A stretch of 64,000 nucleotides of DNA, from assembly GCA_008477525.1 (NCBI GenBank), contig SPDT01000006.1, forward strand, positions 1,887,501 through 1,951,500, given 5' to 3'. Shown piece by piece: positions 32,608 through 44,053 of this stretch (its first letter is position 1; each line of letters begins with the position of its first letter). The position numbers and the translations under genes were made by a program. The notes under the pieces were generated by a model. It was not told the DNA's origin, made no database searches, and saw nothing but the letters and a program-made list of their open reading frames with translations. The stretch comes from Hypomyces perniciosus. Taxonomy: Eukaryota > Ascomycota > Sordariomycetes > Hypocreales > Hypocreaceae.

Positions 32608-33125
32608 ATGTTGATTAAGTGAGCTTCAGTATGGTATTGGGGAGAGCAGCTGCTCCGCGCTCCCTCGAGTCCGCGATGTCGCACGAGGCTGACGAAAGCT
32701 TGTTCAATATTCAGGGTACGAACGTTGACTGGCAAGGAGATCGAGCTAGACATCGAGATGGACTACAAGGTGTGTGTTTCTGGACCAGACAACAGAATGC
32801 CCGGGCGTAGGCTTGGGGGGAAGAGGGGGGAGACGCTGGCTGATATTGACCGCGTTCGTAGGTCTCCCAAATCAAGGAAAAGGTGGAGGAGAAGGAAGGC
32901 ATCCCGCCTGTGCAGCAACGACTTATCCACGGCGGCAAACAAATGTACGACCCTATCCTCGTTCGCACTTGTTCCCCCATATCTTTCCATATGGACACCC
33001 TGGCTCACCACTCGTTTGTCACCTTTAGGACCGATGACAAGACTGCGTCCGAATACAACCTCGTCGCCGGTGATACTCTGCATCTCGTCCTTGCCCTTAG
33101 GGGGGGACGTTTCCTCGGTTGCTGA
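32608..33125 (+). CDS. rub1: Ubiquitin-like modifier NEDD8 (Rub1)
   Basis: Exons 32608-32618, 32715-32769, 32862-32944 and 33029-33125 give 81 aa. It starts [18 protein letters not shown] and ends LVLALRGG plus a five-residue tail RFLGC. Ala72 in LALRGG is the residue that separates NEDD8 from ubiquitin (Arg72) and sets E1 specificity. Ile44, His68 and Val70 of the binding patch are present. The tail after Gly76 must be removed by a protease before conjugation to cullins. The coding part of the first exon is only 11 nt. The chosen ATG matches the universal start; a longer in-frame start exists upstream. Confidence 0.96.
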
Positions 33126-33776
33126 AATATGACGCACAATGAATCTCACAACGGTGATGGGTATCGATTTCTGGTGGCATCATTTATTGGGGGCTTCGGG
33201 GAAGACGATGAGGAGATTAGCAGATAAACTCTGGCGGCAATGATGAAATGCGAATATACGGATCATTCCGTCGAGCACATACAACAGCCACCGATGGACG
33301 GCTCTACATAAAAACAAAACGCAGCTTGGCATCATAGCATCGGCCTCCATGAAATCATGAATCAAGTGGTAAAACGGAAACACACAGAGGAACAAATGGT
33401 TGAACGATTTATACGCCCTGTCACCAAAACTCACATGGGCACGACCGGGCAACATTCGAATGGTCTTTGTATGAATTGAAAATCGCTATGGTATCCCTTG
33501 CTAAACCCTTTGGAGCTAATGTACAAATATCATGAATCTCAGGCAAGAGACAAACCTACTAGTAAACCCTCGCCAACACGTCTGAACCTGGGCTTTAAGC
33601 CCTGAGTTCTATACCTAAACTCCTTTCATCATGCAATCATTTTGGGCTCATCTGGCCAGTGGTATAAGAACGCAAAAATAAAGTCCCGTAAATAAAATGA
33701 ACAAAATAAGAACGGCACATTGGGGTGGGGGTGGTTGGTGGTCAGCTCGACTACGCTTGATTTCCGACCAAGTCCC
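33126..33776. other. Convergent intergenic region
   Basis: 3' ends of NEDD8 and elongin A genes; no coding sequence or structured element recognised. Confidence 0.5.
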
Positions 33777-35033
33777 TCACATCCCTCGTCGCTTGGGCCT
33801 CATAAAGATATCGATGGCCTTCCTCTTGCGAGGGAGACCAGCAGGCTTTGCTTGCTGCTGCACCTCGTCGATCGATTCCAGGGTTTCATCCACTGAGTGT
33901 GGTGAGGATGCTCCTTCTGTTGAGTCAGGCGGTGGGTGGTAAATTTCAGCTGGTTTCTCAGAGGGCTTGGAGGATGATGCCTTTGTGGGGGTGCTTGGAG
34001 GCGATTCCCTCTCCCGAGGTTTGCTTGCGGGGGCCTTGCGGTTGTTGGAGAGGATACCCGGCATCTTCTTGACGGTCGGTTGTGAAGCCGTTACTACCGT
34101 AGCCTTGACGGGAGACTTGGCGGGCGGACCAAACTTTCTCGAGAGCGATGAGGTGGGTGGCTTCTGGGTGGCTCGTGCCGGGACCTTGAGAGGTTGAACT
34201 TTGGTAGCGTCTGACGTTGAAGATAGCCGAGGCCTGAACGCAGCCTTTTCGAGAGGGGCAGTGTCGTCTTCGTCTTCGTCTTCGTCTTCGGAATCAGAGA
34301 TGAAGGTCGCCCGTTGCTCATGTTCTTCCACAGCCGAGAGCTGCGGTGGTTCCTTAGGGATTGGTCGATACACTGGCTGAGAAGCCCTGCGGTACTCGTT
34401 GATCATGGCTTCCGGCGCCTTCTTCATCCCCACAGGTCGGGATGGAGCCTTGATAGGCCGCGACAGGGAGCCGTGAATGGTGGCAATTTCTTTCACCTCG
34501 CGACGGACTCTGCGCATCACACTGGCGCCATTGGAAGTCTTGGTACGGCTGCCACCACCAAAGGTCAAGACACTGGAAGAAGTTTCGCGGGGCCCCCAGT
34601 GTCGCCTTGGTCCAATTCTTCCGACGTTTGGGACACTCCTGCCCCCCACGATCTTGCTGGTATTTTTCTCCTTGTTCTCTCGGAGGCCGGCCAAGGCGAT
34701 TTTCAACTTGTTCTCGCTTTCTTCAAGAGCAGCGTCATGCTCTTTTTTGTACTTTTCCCAGACTCGGTACCACTTCTTGGGGTCCTGTGGTTTGTACAGA
34801 TTGGCCTTATACTCGAGAGGGAACTCGCGTTCGATAATTCTGAGCCATAACTCGGTTGTTTGGCCTTGGATCTGCGGAGAGTTGAGTTCGATCTGGTGCA
34901 ACTGAGCAGCGCTGTCGACCTTGAAGAGAATGTCCCGGACAATCTCATAGTTCAAGAAGCCAATGCCTCCGACCTCTTTGATATTCTTGATGCAGGTCAT
35001 AGTGGCGAGCTCCATGAGTGATTTGGGAGGCAT
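33777..35033 (-). CDS. ela1: Elongin A
   Basis: A single exon of 418 aa. Residues 1-110 are the elongin-A domain with a BC-box-like start (SLMELATMTCIKNI), an F-box-like helix pair (GIGFLNYEIVRDILFKVDSA) and ELWLRIIEREFPLEY. The rest is basic and low in complexity, with an acidic run (EDEDEDED) and a nuclear-type end (KRKAIDIFMRPKRRGM). Elongin A with elongin C stimulates RNA polymerase II elongation and, with a cullin, ubiquitinates stalled polymerase. In the BC-box consensus (S/T/P/A)LxxxC the Cys position is Ala here. The gene is divergent from TFIIF-beta over 766 bp. Confidence 0.92.
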   Translation of the reverse strand: MPPKSLMELATMTCIKNIKEVGGIGFLNYEIVRDILFKVDSAAQLHQIELNSPQIQGQTTELWLRIIEREFPLEYKANLYKPQDPKKWYRVWEKYKKEHDAALEESENKLKIALAGLRENKEKNTSKIVGGRSVPNVGRIGPRRHWGPRETSSSVLTFGGGSRTKTSNGASVMRRVRREVKEIATIHGSLSRPIKAPSRPVGMKKAPEAMINEYRRASQPVYRPIPKEPPQLSAVEEHEQRATFISDSEDEDEDEDDTAPLEKAAFRPRLSSTSDATKVQPLKVPARATQKPPTSSLSRKFGPPAKSPVKATVVTASQPTVKKMPGILSNNRKAPASKPRERESPPSTPTKASSSKPSEKPAEIYHPPPDSTEGASSPHSVDETLESIDEVQQQAKPAGLPRKRKAIDIFMRPKRRGM

Positions 35034-35799
35034 GGTGGGTGAGAGTGGTCGGCGACCGGGAGAGATTTATATGTGTGGTTGATAGGCAAACTCAACAATA
35101 AGCTTTTCAGAGAACAAGTATGAGGATTATATGTTATTGCCCTTCAGACTGCATGGCAGGAAGTGAGACGAATGCAAGGCCAATGCAAATGGAGTGAGGA
35201 TTGGAAGTGAAGAGCCCGAACTATAAGGCAAGTTCAGCAGAGAGAGTTGTGAGATACGCTGCCTGGTGCCGCTTGTTCTGCTCGCATATTCCTTTGCCCC
35301 AAGGGTCGATTAATCCTGGCTTATCGAAGGCTATTCAAATAAGGGAAGTTGGCGGGGTTCAGGACTCGATGATTTTGAGTGAGGACAAAAGGATGAGGAT
35401 GAAGAATATCGATTGTGATGGCACATTCGCACAAGGCGAGGTCAGGTTTAAGGACGTGGTTTGGCGTCCAGGGGTCTCACTTCAGCCTCTTGGCGCACGG
35501 TCCACCATACAATAACAGCCAGAGAGTTACAGGTACGTACCTTGAGCGTCTATGTACTAATTAGTAGTCTCTCTCCAGGCCGTGACCACCCTGTATCGTA
35601 CTAAAATGGTTCAATTACAGTGGTTGTTGCAGCGGTGCATGCGCTGCAAATCAATCCATTTCGTCACCAGCCCAGCCAACGACCGCGACTTGTACTTCTC
35701 GTCGTCCCAATCTACTTTCTTGCCCTGCTTGCTTCTACATACTCCGGTTACCACCGCTCCAATACACTTGTTGTTACGCCGTCGAAGAAGCATTTCAAA
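35034..35799. promoter_or_regulatory. Divergent promoter region between elongin A and TFIIF-beta
   Basis: 766 bp between two genes of the RNA polymerase II machinery. The frame upstream of the TFIIF-beta ATG is open but has no in-frame ATG, so it is leader. No defined operator is seen. Confidence 0.5.
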
Positions 35800-37049
35800 A
35801 TGGCAGATACGGGATTCGTGAAGCCCGAGCCGGAGGCATCGCCAACCCCGATGGACGAGGACGACATGCTCGATGATGCCGGTGATTTGGACTTCTATGA
35901 CAAGACCGCCGCTGGCAACACCTTCGAGACCCTCTATCTGGCGCGCGTTCCAAAGTACATGTGGGATGCGTGGCTCAAGCTGACCGAGAGATTGGGCGAC
36001 GACGACGAGATCCAGATCGGTACGCTGCGGACGTGGAATGAGCCACAGATGGACACGATGAGCGATGGAAGCACCCGTGAGCTTACGAAGCTACGCATGC
36101 TTCTCGCGCCGAACTGCCCCGAACATCAGCTTCTGCCGCGGGAGTACGATCTAGACGTTCTCGACCAGGACGTCAACAATCATTTCATCTTCAGCGAAGA
36201 GGACCTCCCCGGCTTCAAGGCCAAGAACCAGGCGCGTACCGACGCCGCCAATGCTGGCATTCCGCTCTCGTTGCTGAGGTCAAGGCAAAACAATGGAGAG
36301 AGGCCAACCTACGACCGCAAGAGTCGCTATCAGCCATATTACCGCAAGGCTATTCCAAGTATGCCGCCGCCTGGCAAGATTCTGCCGTACGTCAAATGAT
36401 TCCTGCGATCGCTGGCTGACTTTGATATTACAGAGAAGACAAAGATCTTTGGCAAGATTCGTTACGACATTCGTGTCGAACCCCGAAATCTCCAGGAAGA
36501 AGAGCAACTTCTCGCGAAGCGCATTTTCGACGCTGAAAACTCCAAATCGAAGCTTCAGATTATCAGCAGGAATAAGGCATCATCTATCATCAACCCTGGC
36601 ACCGCTGGTTCGGTTAGCTGGGGAGGAAACTTTATCGTGAGTGTCTCCCTTGTGCTCCTATACCCGCTAACCTGGTATATTTTGTTAACGGATTGGCCCA
36701 ACAGAAAAATGCACCCCCAACTACTAAACCTAAGAAGGGTGAGGTGTTCAAAGCTGCTCGTATCCCTAAGAACCAGCTTCTGGATATGATTTTCGATTGC
36801 TTCCGTCAGTACCAATATTGGTCGATGAAGGCACTGCGACAGAGGACTCAACAACCAGATTCCTATCTGCGTCAGGTCCTGGAAGAGGTTGCCGTCCTCA
36901 ACAAGAGCGGCTCATTTGCGAACCACTACTGCTTGAGTGAGGCATACAGAGATAAAGGTGGCAACGAGGCCAAGGAGGCTGCGGCAGAGGCCATGGATGA
37001 TGATGATGATGAGCCCGAAGAGATGGAGGATGTGCTCCCCGCTCTGTGA
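35800..37049 (+). CDS. tfg2: Transcription factor TFIIF beta subunit (RAP30/Tfg2)
   Basis: Exons 35800-36358, 36434-36636 and 36705-37049 give 368 aa. An acidic start precedes the dimerisation domain (ETLYLARVPKYMWDAWLKLT and the NHFIFSEEDLPGFK region). A linker follows with KKTKIFGKIRYDIRVEPRN. The C-terminal winged helix reads RIPKNQLLDMIFDCFRQY, YWSMKALRQRTQQPDSYLRQ and VLEEVAVLNKSGSF. The protein ends in an acidic tail (MDDDDDEPEEMEDVLPAL). RAP30 with RAP74 escorts RNA polymerase II to the promoter and stabilises the initiation complex. Length is typical for fungi. Confidence 0.96.
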
Positions 37050-37495
37050 GCATATCGGCATACTATACTGTCTCGTAGATGAATGAAGGGACACTGGGCG
37101 AGCGGAAAAGTTGACAACAAAATGGATCACAACTTCGACTTGACTGTTGGCGTTGGGGCGTCGGATCAGGACCATTTAGAACATTGATACCCTTTGTAAT
37201 GAATAATTTTAGCCAAGGGCGTGAATAGTGATACTGACCATGTCCCAAAGAAAAAAAAAGTATTATTTAGAAAAACCCGTTAAATAATATAGGCTATGTC
37301 GTTATAACGGACAAGATGACTCTCGGAAATGGGGTCATACCAAACAGTCCGAGAGAGGACCCCACTGTAACACCCCCATAGCATGCAAACTTGACGATCC
37401 CCAAGACGCCTTCATCGAATGAACCATCACACCCAGCTATATGACTAGGGTGATCAAGGGGCAAATTCACCTTGGGCCGCAACAACCTTTCAAGA
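37050..37495. other. Intergenic region, no gene seen
   Basis: 3' end of tfg2, with an A-rich run near 37251, and promoter of the phosphatase gene. Nothing else is recognised. Confidence 0.5.
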
Positions 37496-38326
37496 ATGAG
37501 CATCATTCTCGATTTTGACGGGACAATCACCGTCAAGGACACCATAGGCGAGCTCGCTCAGGCCGCTATTGCGTTCCAGAAGGACCACCATGGCAAACAT
37601 CTCCAGACAGTGTGGGACAAGGCAGTCCGGGATTACCTGGAAGATTACAAGTCGTATACAAACAGCCATCAACTCCCCGAGAGCAAGCGTCGGTCTGTGC
37701 TCGAGGAGCTCGAGTTTCTGTCAGGGATGAAGGGCGTTGAGAACGCATCTCTAGACCGGGTTGAGAACTCAGGTGTCTTTTCCAGATTAAGACGAACAGA
37801 TTTGTTTGGAATTGGGATGGCCAAAGTTAAGGCCGGTTCAATTATAATTCAAGATGGATTCGGTGACATGATCAGGCTCGCAGAACAAAGGGGTTACAGA
37901 ATAACCGTCATCTCAGTGAACTGGTCTCGCGCCTTCATTGAGGGAGTCCTTCACCCACACACCATCTCTGTCATTGCGAACGAAATATCTGAAGGGGGCA
38001 AGATCCAAGGTCCAGAATCCTTAGGCTGCAGACTGACAACCTCTGCCGACAAAGCCAAGTGTCTGAGTCATGAGGTTGCTGGACGACCGGGCCCCTTGCT
38101 GTACTTTGGAGATTCAACAACAGACATGGAGTGTCTACTTCATCACAAAGGCATTGTCGTTTCATCGTATGACATGTCGCCGCTGCTACAAACGCTTCAC
38201 CGAGTCGGTATCCGCGCCCCGCATGTTGGCGGCAACTTGCATGGTGAGGCAAACATATTCTGGGCTCGGGATTTCCGAGAGGTTCTACAGAGCAATATCC
38301 TGGAATATGTACTAGACGGCCAATAA
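37496..38326 (+). CDS. HAD-superfamily phosphatase (phosphoserine-phosphatase-like)
   Basis: A single exon of 276 aa. Motif I is ILDFDGTITVKDTIGELA, with nucleophile Asp and acid/base Asp in DFDGT. Motif II is YRITVISVNWSRAFIEG and motif IV is LLYFGDSTTDMECL, with a Lys (ADKAKCL) ahead of it as motif III. A helical cap lies between motifs I and II. This is the HAD-IB pattern of phosphoserine phosphatase and MtnX-like enzymes; the second half of motif II (SVNW) is unusual, so the substrate is open. No targeting signal is seen. The start is the ATG just ahead of motif I. Confidence 0.87.
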   Translation: MSIILDFDGTITVKDTIGELAQAAIAFQKDHHGKHLQTVWDKAVRDYLEDYKSYTNSHQLPESKRRSVLEELEFLSGMKGVENASLDRVENSGVFSRLRRTDLFGIGMAKVKAGSIIIQDGFGDMIRLAEQRGYRITVISVNWSRAFIEGVLHPHTISVIANEISEGGKIQGPESLGCRLTTSADKAKCLSHEVAGRPGPLLYFGDSTTDMECLLHHKGIVVSSYDMSPLLQTLHRVGIRAPHVGGNLHGEANIFWARDFREVLQSNILEYVLDGQ

Positions 38327-38722
38327 CGACAAGAAGATGTGCAAATTAGCATACACTTTCTGCCGATGCTCCACTGGCTTTCCCGTCACGCCACCCTCTT
38401 TGTTTCCCCTTCATAATGCTTGTTGGTGTTGTTGGCTTTGACCACGGGGTTCCAGACGGGTTCAGTAACCCAAACATGGCGTTCATGAACATGGGATAGT
38501 ACATATTAAGGACCAGAAGGAGCAAACAGTGTTCACTGTCGTTTACTTCTCCTTATATAAATGGAACGAACACATGGTTAGACTGATGGGAGGTTTGACC
38601 TATAAGTCCCAAGTCAACCTCATTCTCCTTGAATACAAGTACAATCGCCATTACACTTTACTTTATCCGCTCATGAGCTAGCCTATCGATGCAAACAAAA
38701 TAACGGGTATCAACGGACCACA
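38327..38722. other. Intergenic region, no gene seen
   Basis: 3' end of the phosphatase gene and promoter of the small Cys-rich gene. Nothing specific is seen. Confidence 0.5.
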
Positions 38723-39106
38723 ATGTGTACGTACGCACGAACAATATTCGACTGCAATCACGAAGTCTGGGGCCGCTGTCTCAATGTTTGCAGTGTCGGC
38801 GAAGAACACAGGGTGGGAACACTCGAGCACAAATGCGTCATCCAAAACCCACACGGCTTGCATTCGAAAAGACTGTCACGAAAATGTGACAGATGTCTGG
38901 ACCTGGACTGCAAGTTTGCCCTTCTGAGGGCCAAGCTCCAAGAATGCCGCGAAACCTTGCGCAAACGTTTCCCACAGTACTATGATGAGAACATGGCTGA
39001 GGACGGTGTTCGAATTAAAGCTACAGGTCGTGGCAGAGAAAGGGGATCCTTGCTGAAGTGTTTTAGGAGTAGCTTGTACACAATCCCGGAACATGCTAGT
39101 TGCTAA
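38723..39106 (+). CDS. Small Cys/His-rich hypothetical protein
   Basis: 127 aa from an ATG at 38723. The first 65 residues contain Cys/His pairs (MCTYARTIFDCNHEVWG, RCLNVCSVGEEHR, HKCVIQNPHG, KCDRCLDLDCK) that could bind one or two zinc ions. A charged helix follows (FALLRAKLQECRETLRKRF), possibly a coiled coil. There is no signal peptide or membrane helix. Start context, composition and Cys spacing look like a real gene of a fungal-specific type, but I do not recognise the family and give no function. Confidence 0.55.
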   Translation: MCTYARTIFDCNHEVWGRCLNVCSVGEEHRVGTLEHKCVIQNPHGLHSKRLSRKCDRCLDLDCKFALLRAKLQECRETLRKRFPQYYDENMAEDGVRIKATGRGRERGSLLKCFRSSLYTIPEHASC

Positions 39107-39217
39107 GTTGAGCTGAGAGAGGGGGGCTTTGGAGAGTTGGTGAATATCTGAACAGAAATAAGTATATAACTTGTGATTTACGACTTCAAATACTACCAAA
39201 GCCTATAGTAGGAAATC

Positions 39218-41648
39218 CTATCGAGAACCCGTCCAGCCCTCTGTCACACGATCGAGGTTGAATGCCGCGCTGATAAGTGACAAATGACTAAAGGCCTGTG
39301 GCGTGTTGCCCAACTGTTCACCACTTCGCGCAATCTCCTCCGAGAACATAGACAGATGATTGGAAAACTGCAGCATGTTCTCAAAGAGATTGACAGCTCG
39401 AGAACGGTATTTGGGCGTATGAATACTAGCCCGTGTCAAGGCCTCGACCAGCCAGAAAGTGCAGATGCTAAAGGCACCATCCCTTCCACCAACACCTAAA
39501 GAGCAATTAGTCCTCTTAGTTTAGTATGTAAATTTAATGCACCTACCATCATCTGAGAGATCAGTATCATAACGGAACACTAATCCAGTACTGGTCAAGC
39601 CGCCCTCTTCTGGTGGCAGCATAATTCGGTCGAGTGTGTTAAGAAAGCGTGGGTCAGAGGGAGCGATGAAGAAGACCAGAGGGGCGAGTAGGATAGACGA
39701 GTCCAGCACGGTGTTGGCTTCGTAGCTTTGAATGAAGCATTTCATTTCGGTATTGTAGCCTGGCTTATGCATCAGTACGGATTCATTGAGGGGAGGATGT
39801 GTCACGACAAACCCTTCTGCATAATTTCCTCATAGAGATTGTCACGGGCCTCGAGCCATTTCACTCTATTGGGGCATGGCAAGCACCTCTTATCAGCTAG
39901 ACGAAGACCGCGATCAAAGGCAACCCAAAGCATGATCTGCGAGATGGTAAAGCGCTGCTTGTCGCCTCGTACCTCCCAGATAGACATGTCGGTTTCTATG
40001 CCGGGTTAGACCTTGCCATTCTTTGCTCAGGCATGGGATACTTACTACCAATAATGGTCAAGACGTAATCTGCTCGCGGTCGAATTAGTCCTGTTTGTAT
40101 ACACACGAAGGGTTAATTGAACACGAACCTAACATCTCCCTCACAGCACACCAGACATCCCAAGGAACCGGCTTGCCGTATTTGTTGTACAAGTAGATGG
40201 AGTCCATGAGCTCGCCATATATGTCGAACTGGAGATGGAAAGCTGCACCATTTCCAATGCGGACGGGGGCGCTGCCACGATAACCTTCAAAATGATCAAG
40301 GGTCATCTCGGGGATATCGGTTTCTCCACGAATGGTGAACATGATGGGCAATCCACCATCTGGCCCGCGAGATTGGGTGAAGCGTTCCATGATGAATTCC
40401 ATATATGCGTCTGCCTCATTCTTGAATCCAAGGCGGAGGAGGATGTAGATTGTGAAGCTTGAGTCTCTGACCCATGAGTATCGGTAGTCCCAGTTTCTCA
40501 CACCTCCTATATCCTCGGGCAACGAAAACGTCGGCGCAGCGATGATGGCGCCAGTGGGTTCTGCTAAACCATCAGCTTCTTCATGGCTGCAACATCAACA
40601 TGGGAATTTACCATAAGTCATCATTTTTAAAATCATGAGACTGCGAGATACAACCTCCCTCCAACGGCCCTTGTACTTTGACTGAGAGATGAAGTTGTAC
40701 CAAAACATCTGGGTATCATGCTGCTTAGCATCCAACACTTGATAAGTGATGGATTCAGTTATATGATTCGGAATATCATTTCTGAGAACGAAGGAAATAG
40801 ACTGGCCAGCACGGAGATGAAGTTGGGCCACAAGGCCTTCGCCGAGCATCTCTGGCTTCGAGACCGTTTTGAAAGAGATATCGGGATAGCTACGGTTGTC
40901 CACTCCATCAATTGCTACATCCAACTGAAGTTTGACGTCCTTACTGTGGAATGTAGCGATTTTGCTGTTGTGGTGTTCTGACGTGTGTGTCTCCTGGAGG
41001 AGAGTAGTTGTATGAGTATCCTTGCCATAGCCAAAAGCAGGGAAGATTTCAATATCTACAGGCAGAACAGTGAGAACCCGGGATGACTTGATGGAAATTT
41101 AAGTTAAAGGAACACGGATGAGCATTCATACCTAGAATCATGGAGCCACGGACGCATTCCACCCGCCTGACAAGCCATTTCTTCAACTCTTCTTGGACGT
41201 TCATAGCCTCGCGGTACGCATTTTGCTTGTAGCCTTTGGTCAGGACCTGCGCGCTCTTTGGTCGGGGAAAGAAATCCACGAGGTCCACAACACCATCCTC
41301 GTGGATGTATCTAGTCTGCAGAATGCATGACGAGGGGAGATACTGCTGCTTAATAGTGCAGCCGAGATCATGTGGAGGCGAAATGCTGAAGTAGCCGCCT
41401 TTGTTCTTGTCTAACAGGCGGCAGAAGACAGATGGCGAATCGAAGTCCGGCCTACGTCATTAAGTTCAGACTGATGTGGGTTATGATTCTATAAGGAGAA
41501 TGCAAACCAACCAGCACATGAAGTCTACGCTGCCATCAATGCCGATTAAGGCACAGGTGTGCATGTTGCCCACCATGCCATAATCTTCGATAGCGAGGTA
41601 GCCACCCGTCTGGGCGCGACGGTGCGTCGCTGGACATTGAGAAGCCAT
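39218..41648 (-). CDS. GH15 glycoside hydrolase, trehalase/glucoamylase-like, with TREH_N domain
   Basis: Eight exons: 41512-41648, 41132-41451, 40612-41055, 40129-40563, 40046-40090, 39813-39995, 39547-39759 and 39218-39495, giving 684 aa. The N-terminal part ([32 protein letters not shown]) is the trehalase-like N-terminal beta domain. The (alpha/alpha)6 catalytic domain has [20 protein letters not shown], the general acid in SIWEVR (Glu468), [13 protein letters not shown] and the general base in SMFSEEIA (Glu645), followed by [13 protein letters not shown]. Both catalytic Glu are present, so it should be active on an alpha-glucoside such as trehalose or a maltooligosaccharide. No signal peptide is visible, which points to a cytosolic enzyme. 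This architecture is best known from bacteria. Confidence 0.9.
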
Positions 41649-44053
41649 TGGGCGAGACGAGCCGTTCTGTATATGAATGGCAGATATGAAAGTAGATATA
41701 GATAGATGGATGTATATGGAGAAGAATCGGGATATGAGGTTCCACGATGCTAGGTTACACGAATAGGGTTTGATGAGAATCCGCAGGTTGGGCATTAAAA
41801 GCAAGTCACGGATGAAGCGGAGTGCAGATGACCATTCTCAGAGCATAGCTGCATGTACTCCGTACATACACAGGTAGGATGGCGTTGTTGGATGGTCCGG
41901 AGATGTGTTAGAGTTCAGGGTGAAGATCTCGCTGAAGTCACTAACAGATACCTCTCGCTGTCTCCGTACGGAGTACGCCGCTGTTCGTGAGGGGTTGACA
42001 AGCTTTGTCAGTCTCGAGCAATCCCACCTCTGCTATTCAGTATATCTTAAGTCACAGTACCTAAATCGCCCATGAAGTGGCATGATGACCGGGTTTGGTA
42101 GATGCGGGGGTAATCTTGGCAGCGTTCCTCGAAGCGGAGAACTAAAGCGATGAGAGAGAATGAACGTACGAAGTACATAGATGATCGCTGGCTATGACGT
42201 AGTATATGATTGGACATTGATTCGGTGGTTGTAAAACCTCGAGTTCCATGACACGGATATTCATGTCAATTGGAGATAACTGAGCAGTTGACAATCTGAC
42301 AACACTGAAATATCTAGTGGGACCTTCGAAGCATATGGTAATTGCGCGCAAAATATATGGAACGAATCGCCAGATGGTAATAGCAACACGTTTCATTGAG
42401 ATGGATGACAAAGCCCCCGAAATTGCAGGGCTGTTCACTTCGAAGGTGAGATTGCCATTGTTTATAGGACCCAAGTTCGTGATATTACTTTACCTAATAT
42501 ACTCCGCATTTGCCACAGCATCAGCGCGGAGTTAGTATTATTACCATGTATCATTTTAACTGTTGGCTGGACTTGGCTCGAGGGTGGTGATCATCAACAG
42601 CCACCACGCAATTCACCATTGAAGTGGGGCGAGGTTAAGAGAATGAAGAAAATTGGCATAAGAATTTGGCAATTATCTTCTTATTACTCAAGTTTTCCTA
42701 CTGAATCAAAAAAGAAAAAGCAAAAGACTCGATGTTACTACCGTCAATTGACCGACTGTCTCTCAGCCGCAAAAGCGGGGAGGAAGATCTGGGCAAGGGG
42801 TTTTTATGGAGGCCAACAAGCAAGACATTTTGCACCAATGCATTGGCACAGGATAGATGTTATCAGGTGCATATACTACTTCGTACAATACAACAAAGCT
42901 GAAGAACGAAAGGAAATGCGGAGTGCTCCGTTCTCCGTACATACAGTCGGTGAAAACCCTGTCGATCTGACTGTGACTTTTCCCTCACTCCATCTGAGGA
43001 CAAGCACTCCGCAGGCATGCAGGATGTCCGCATTTCTCTCTATCCAAGGGTTTCTCATAGAAATGCGGAGCTGTGAGGACTCATGATTTATCGGCCAATA
43101 ATACTCGTACGCGGCAGATGAATCTGCTACCCCTTGCAGACTACCAAGACCAGCGACTGACCACTCACGGGGCAACATGTTTATTCCTGTGGGCGGCCAG
43201 GCACGCGACAGCCCGCAAGAATGGGAAAAAAGGAAATGCAGGGGCCTCAGAGCGACAAGGGTGTGAGGGAGCTATGATGCCAAGATGCGGAAACTACGGA
43301 GTACGAGTACGGAGTGCGGACCTAAACCATGACTGGTGAGCATTGAAATGAATTGCTGTGAAATGTTCTGGGTAGAGCTGTAGAGATGTTCATGGCATGA
43401 CTACTATACTATTGATACAATAACTAATATTAAGGTAGTATTCATTTGGAGGGAGACCGGCATTTAGTGCACAGTGTGTGCTCTGCTGCCAGTGAGTAGT
43501 ACTAGCATCATTTGCGGCGTAGGACCTCTTAATTTCTAACACTGTGATGAGGTCTTGGTCGCATGAGGCCAAGCTTTTATGTCGACTCCCCCGATGGTCT
43601 CGACTCAGGGTCTCCAGGAAAACGCCCCTGGAAGGCTGATGCTAAAGCCTTGTGACCACCCCTTTGTTGCCGGGTAGTATTACTCACTACTCACTAGTAA
43701 CTACTAGCAGCGTGTGAATGGCCCTGTGTTTGGTGTTCGCACACGGCCCATGAGCTGGCAAAAACTGCTGCAGCGGATGATCTTAGAGGAGGGCGCCACC
43801 AACAACAGGTCGCAAAGTCGAGCCCCATATTTCATCTGGCTAGCAATGTGGGAGTGTCTAGTCTAGTACTCGTACTTGCACAAGTACAGACCAGACAGTC
43901 GGTCTCTCATCAAACGCCCCAATTGCAGCAACCGAGGCCGCAGAACCCACCAAACCAGACCACAAGCATGGGCGTGGGCATGGGGACAGGGGCACGAGCC
44001 AAGCAGACGTTGTGAACCCCATTTGAACGCCCCCCGTCACTGCTACCACTGCT
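41649..44053. other. Long divergent intergenic region with scattered palindromes
   Basis: 2.4 kb. Motif copies at 41856, 41967, 42167, 42877 and 43295. A 155-codon open frame near 42.6-43.1 kb lacks an ATG start and any domain and is not called. No gene is recognised. Confidence 0.6.

Noticed and set aside
35620..35799. Open frame extending TFIIF-beta by 60 codons
   Set aside because: It contains no in-frame ATG upstream of 35800, and the family start is at MADTGFV.
42619..43086. 155-codon open frame in the 41.6-44.0 kb gap
   Set aside because: Begins without ATG, crosses motif copies and an A-rich tract, and has no domain.
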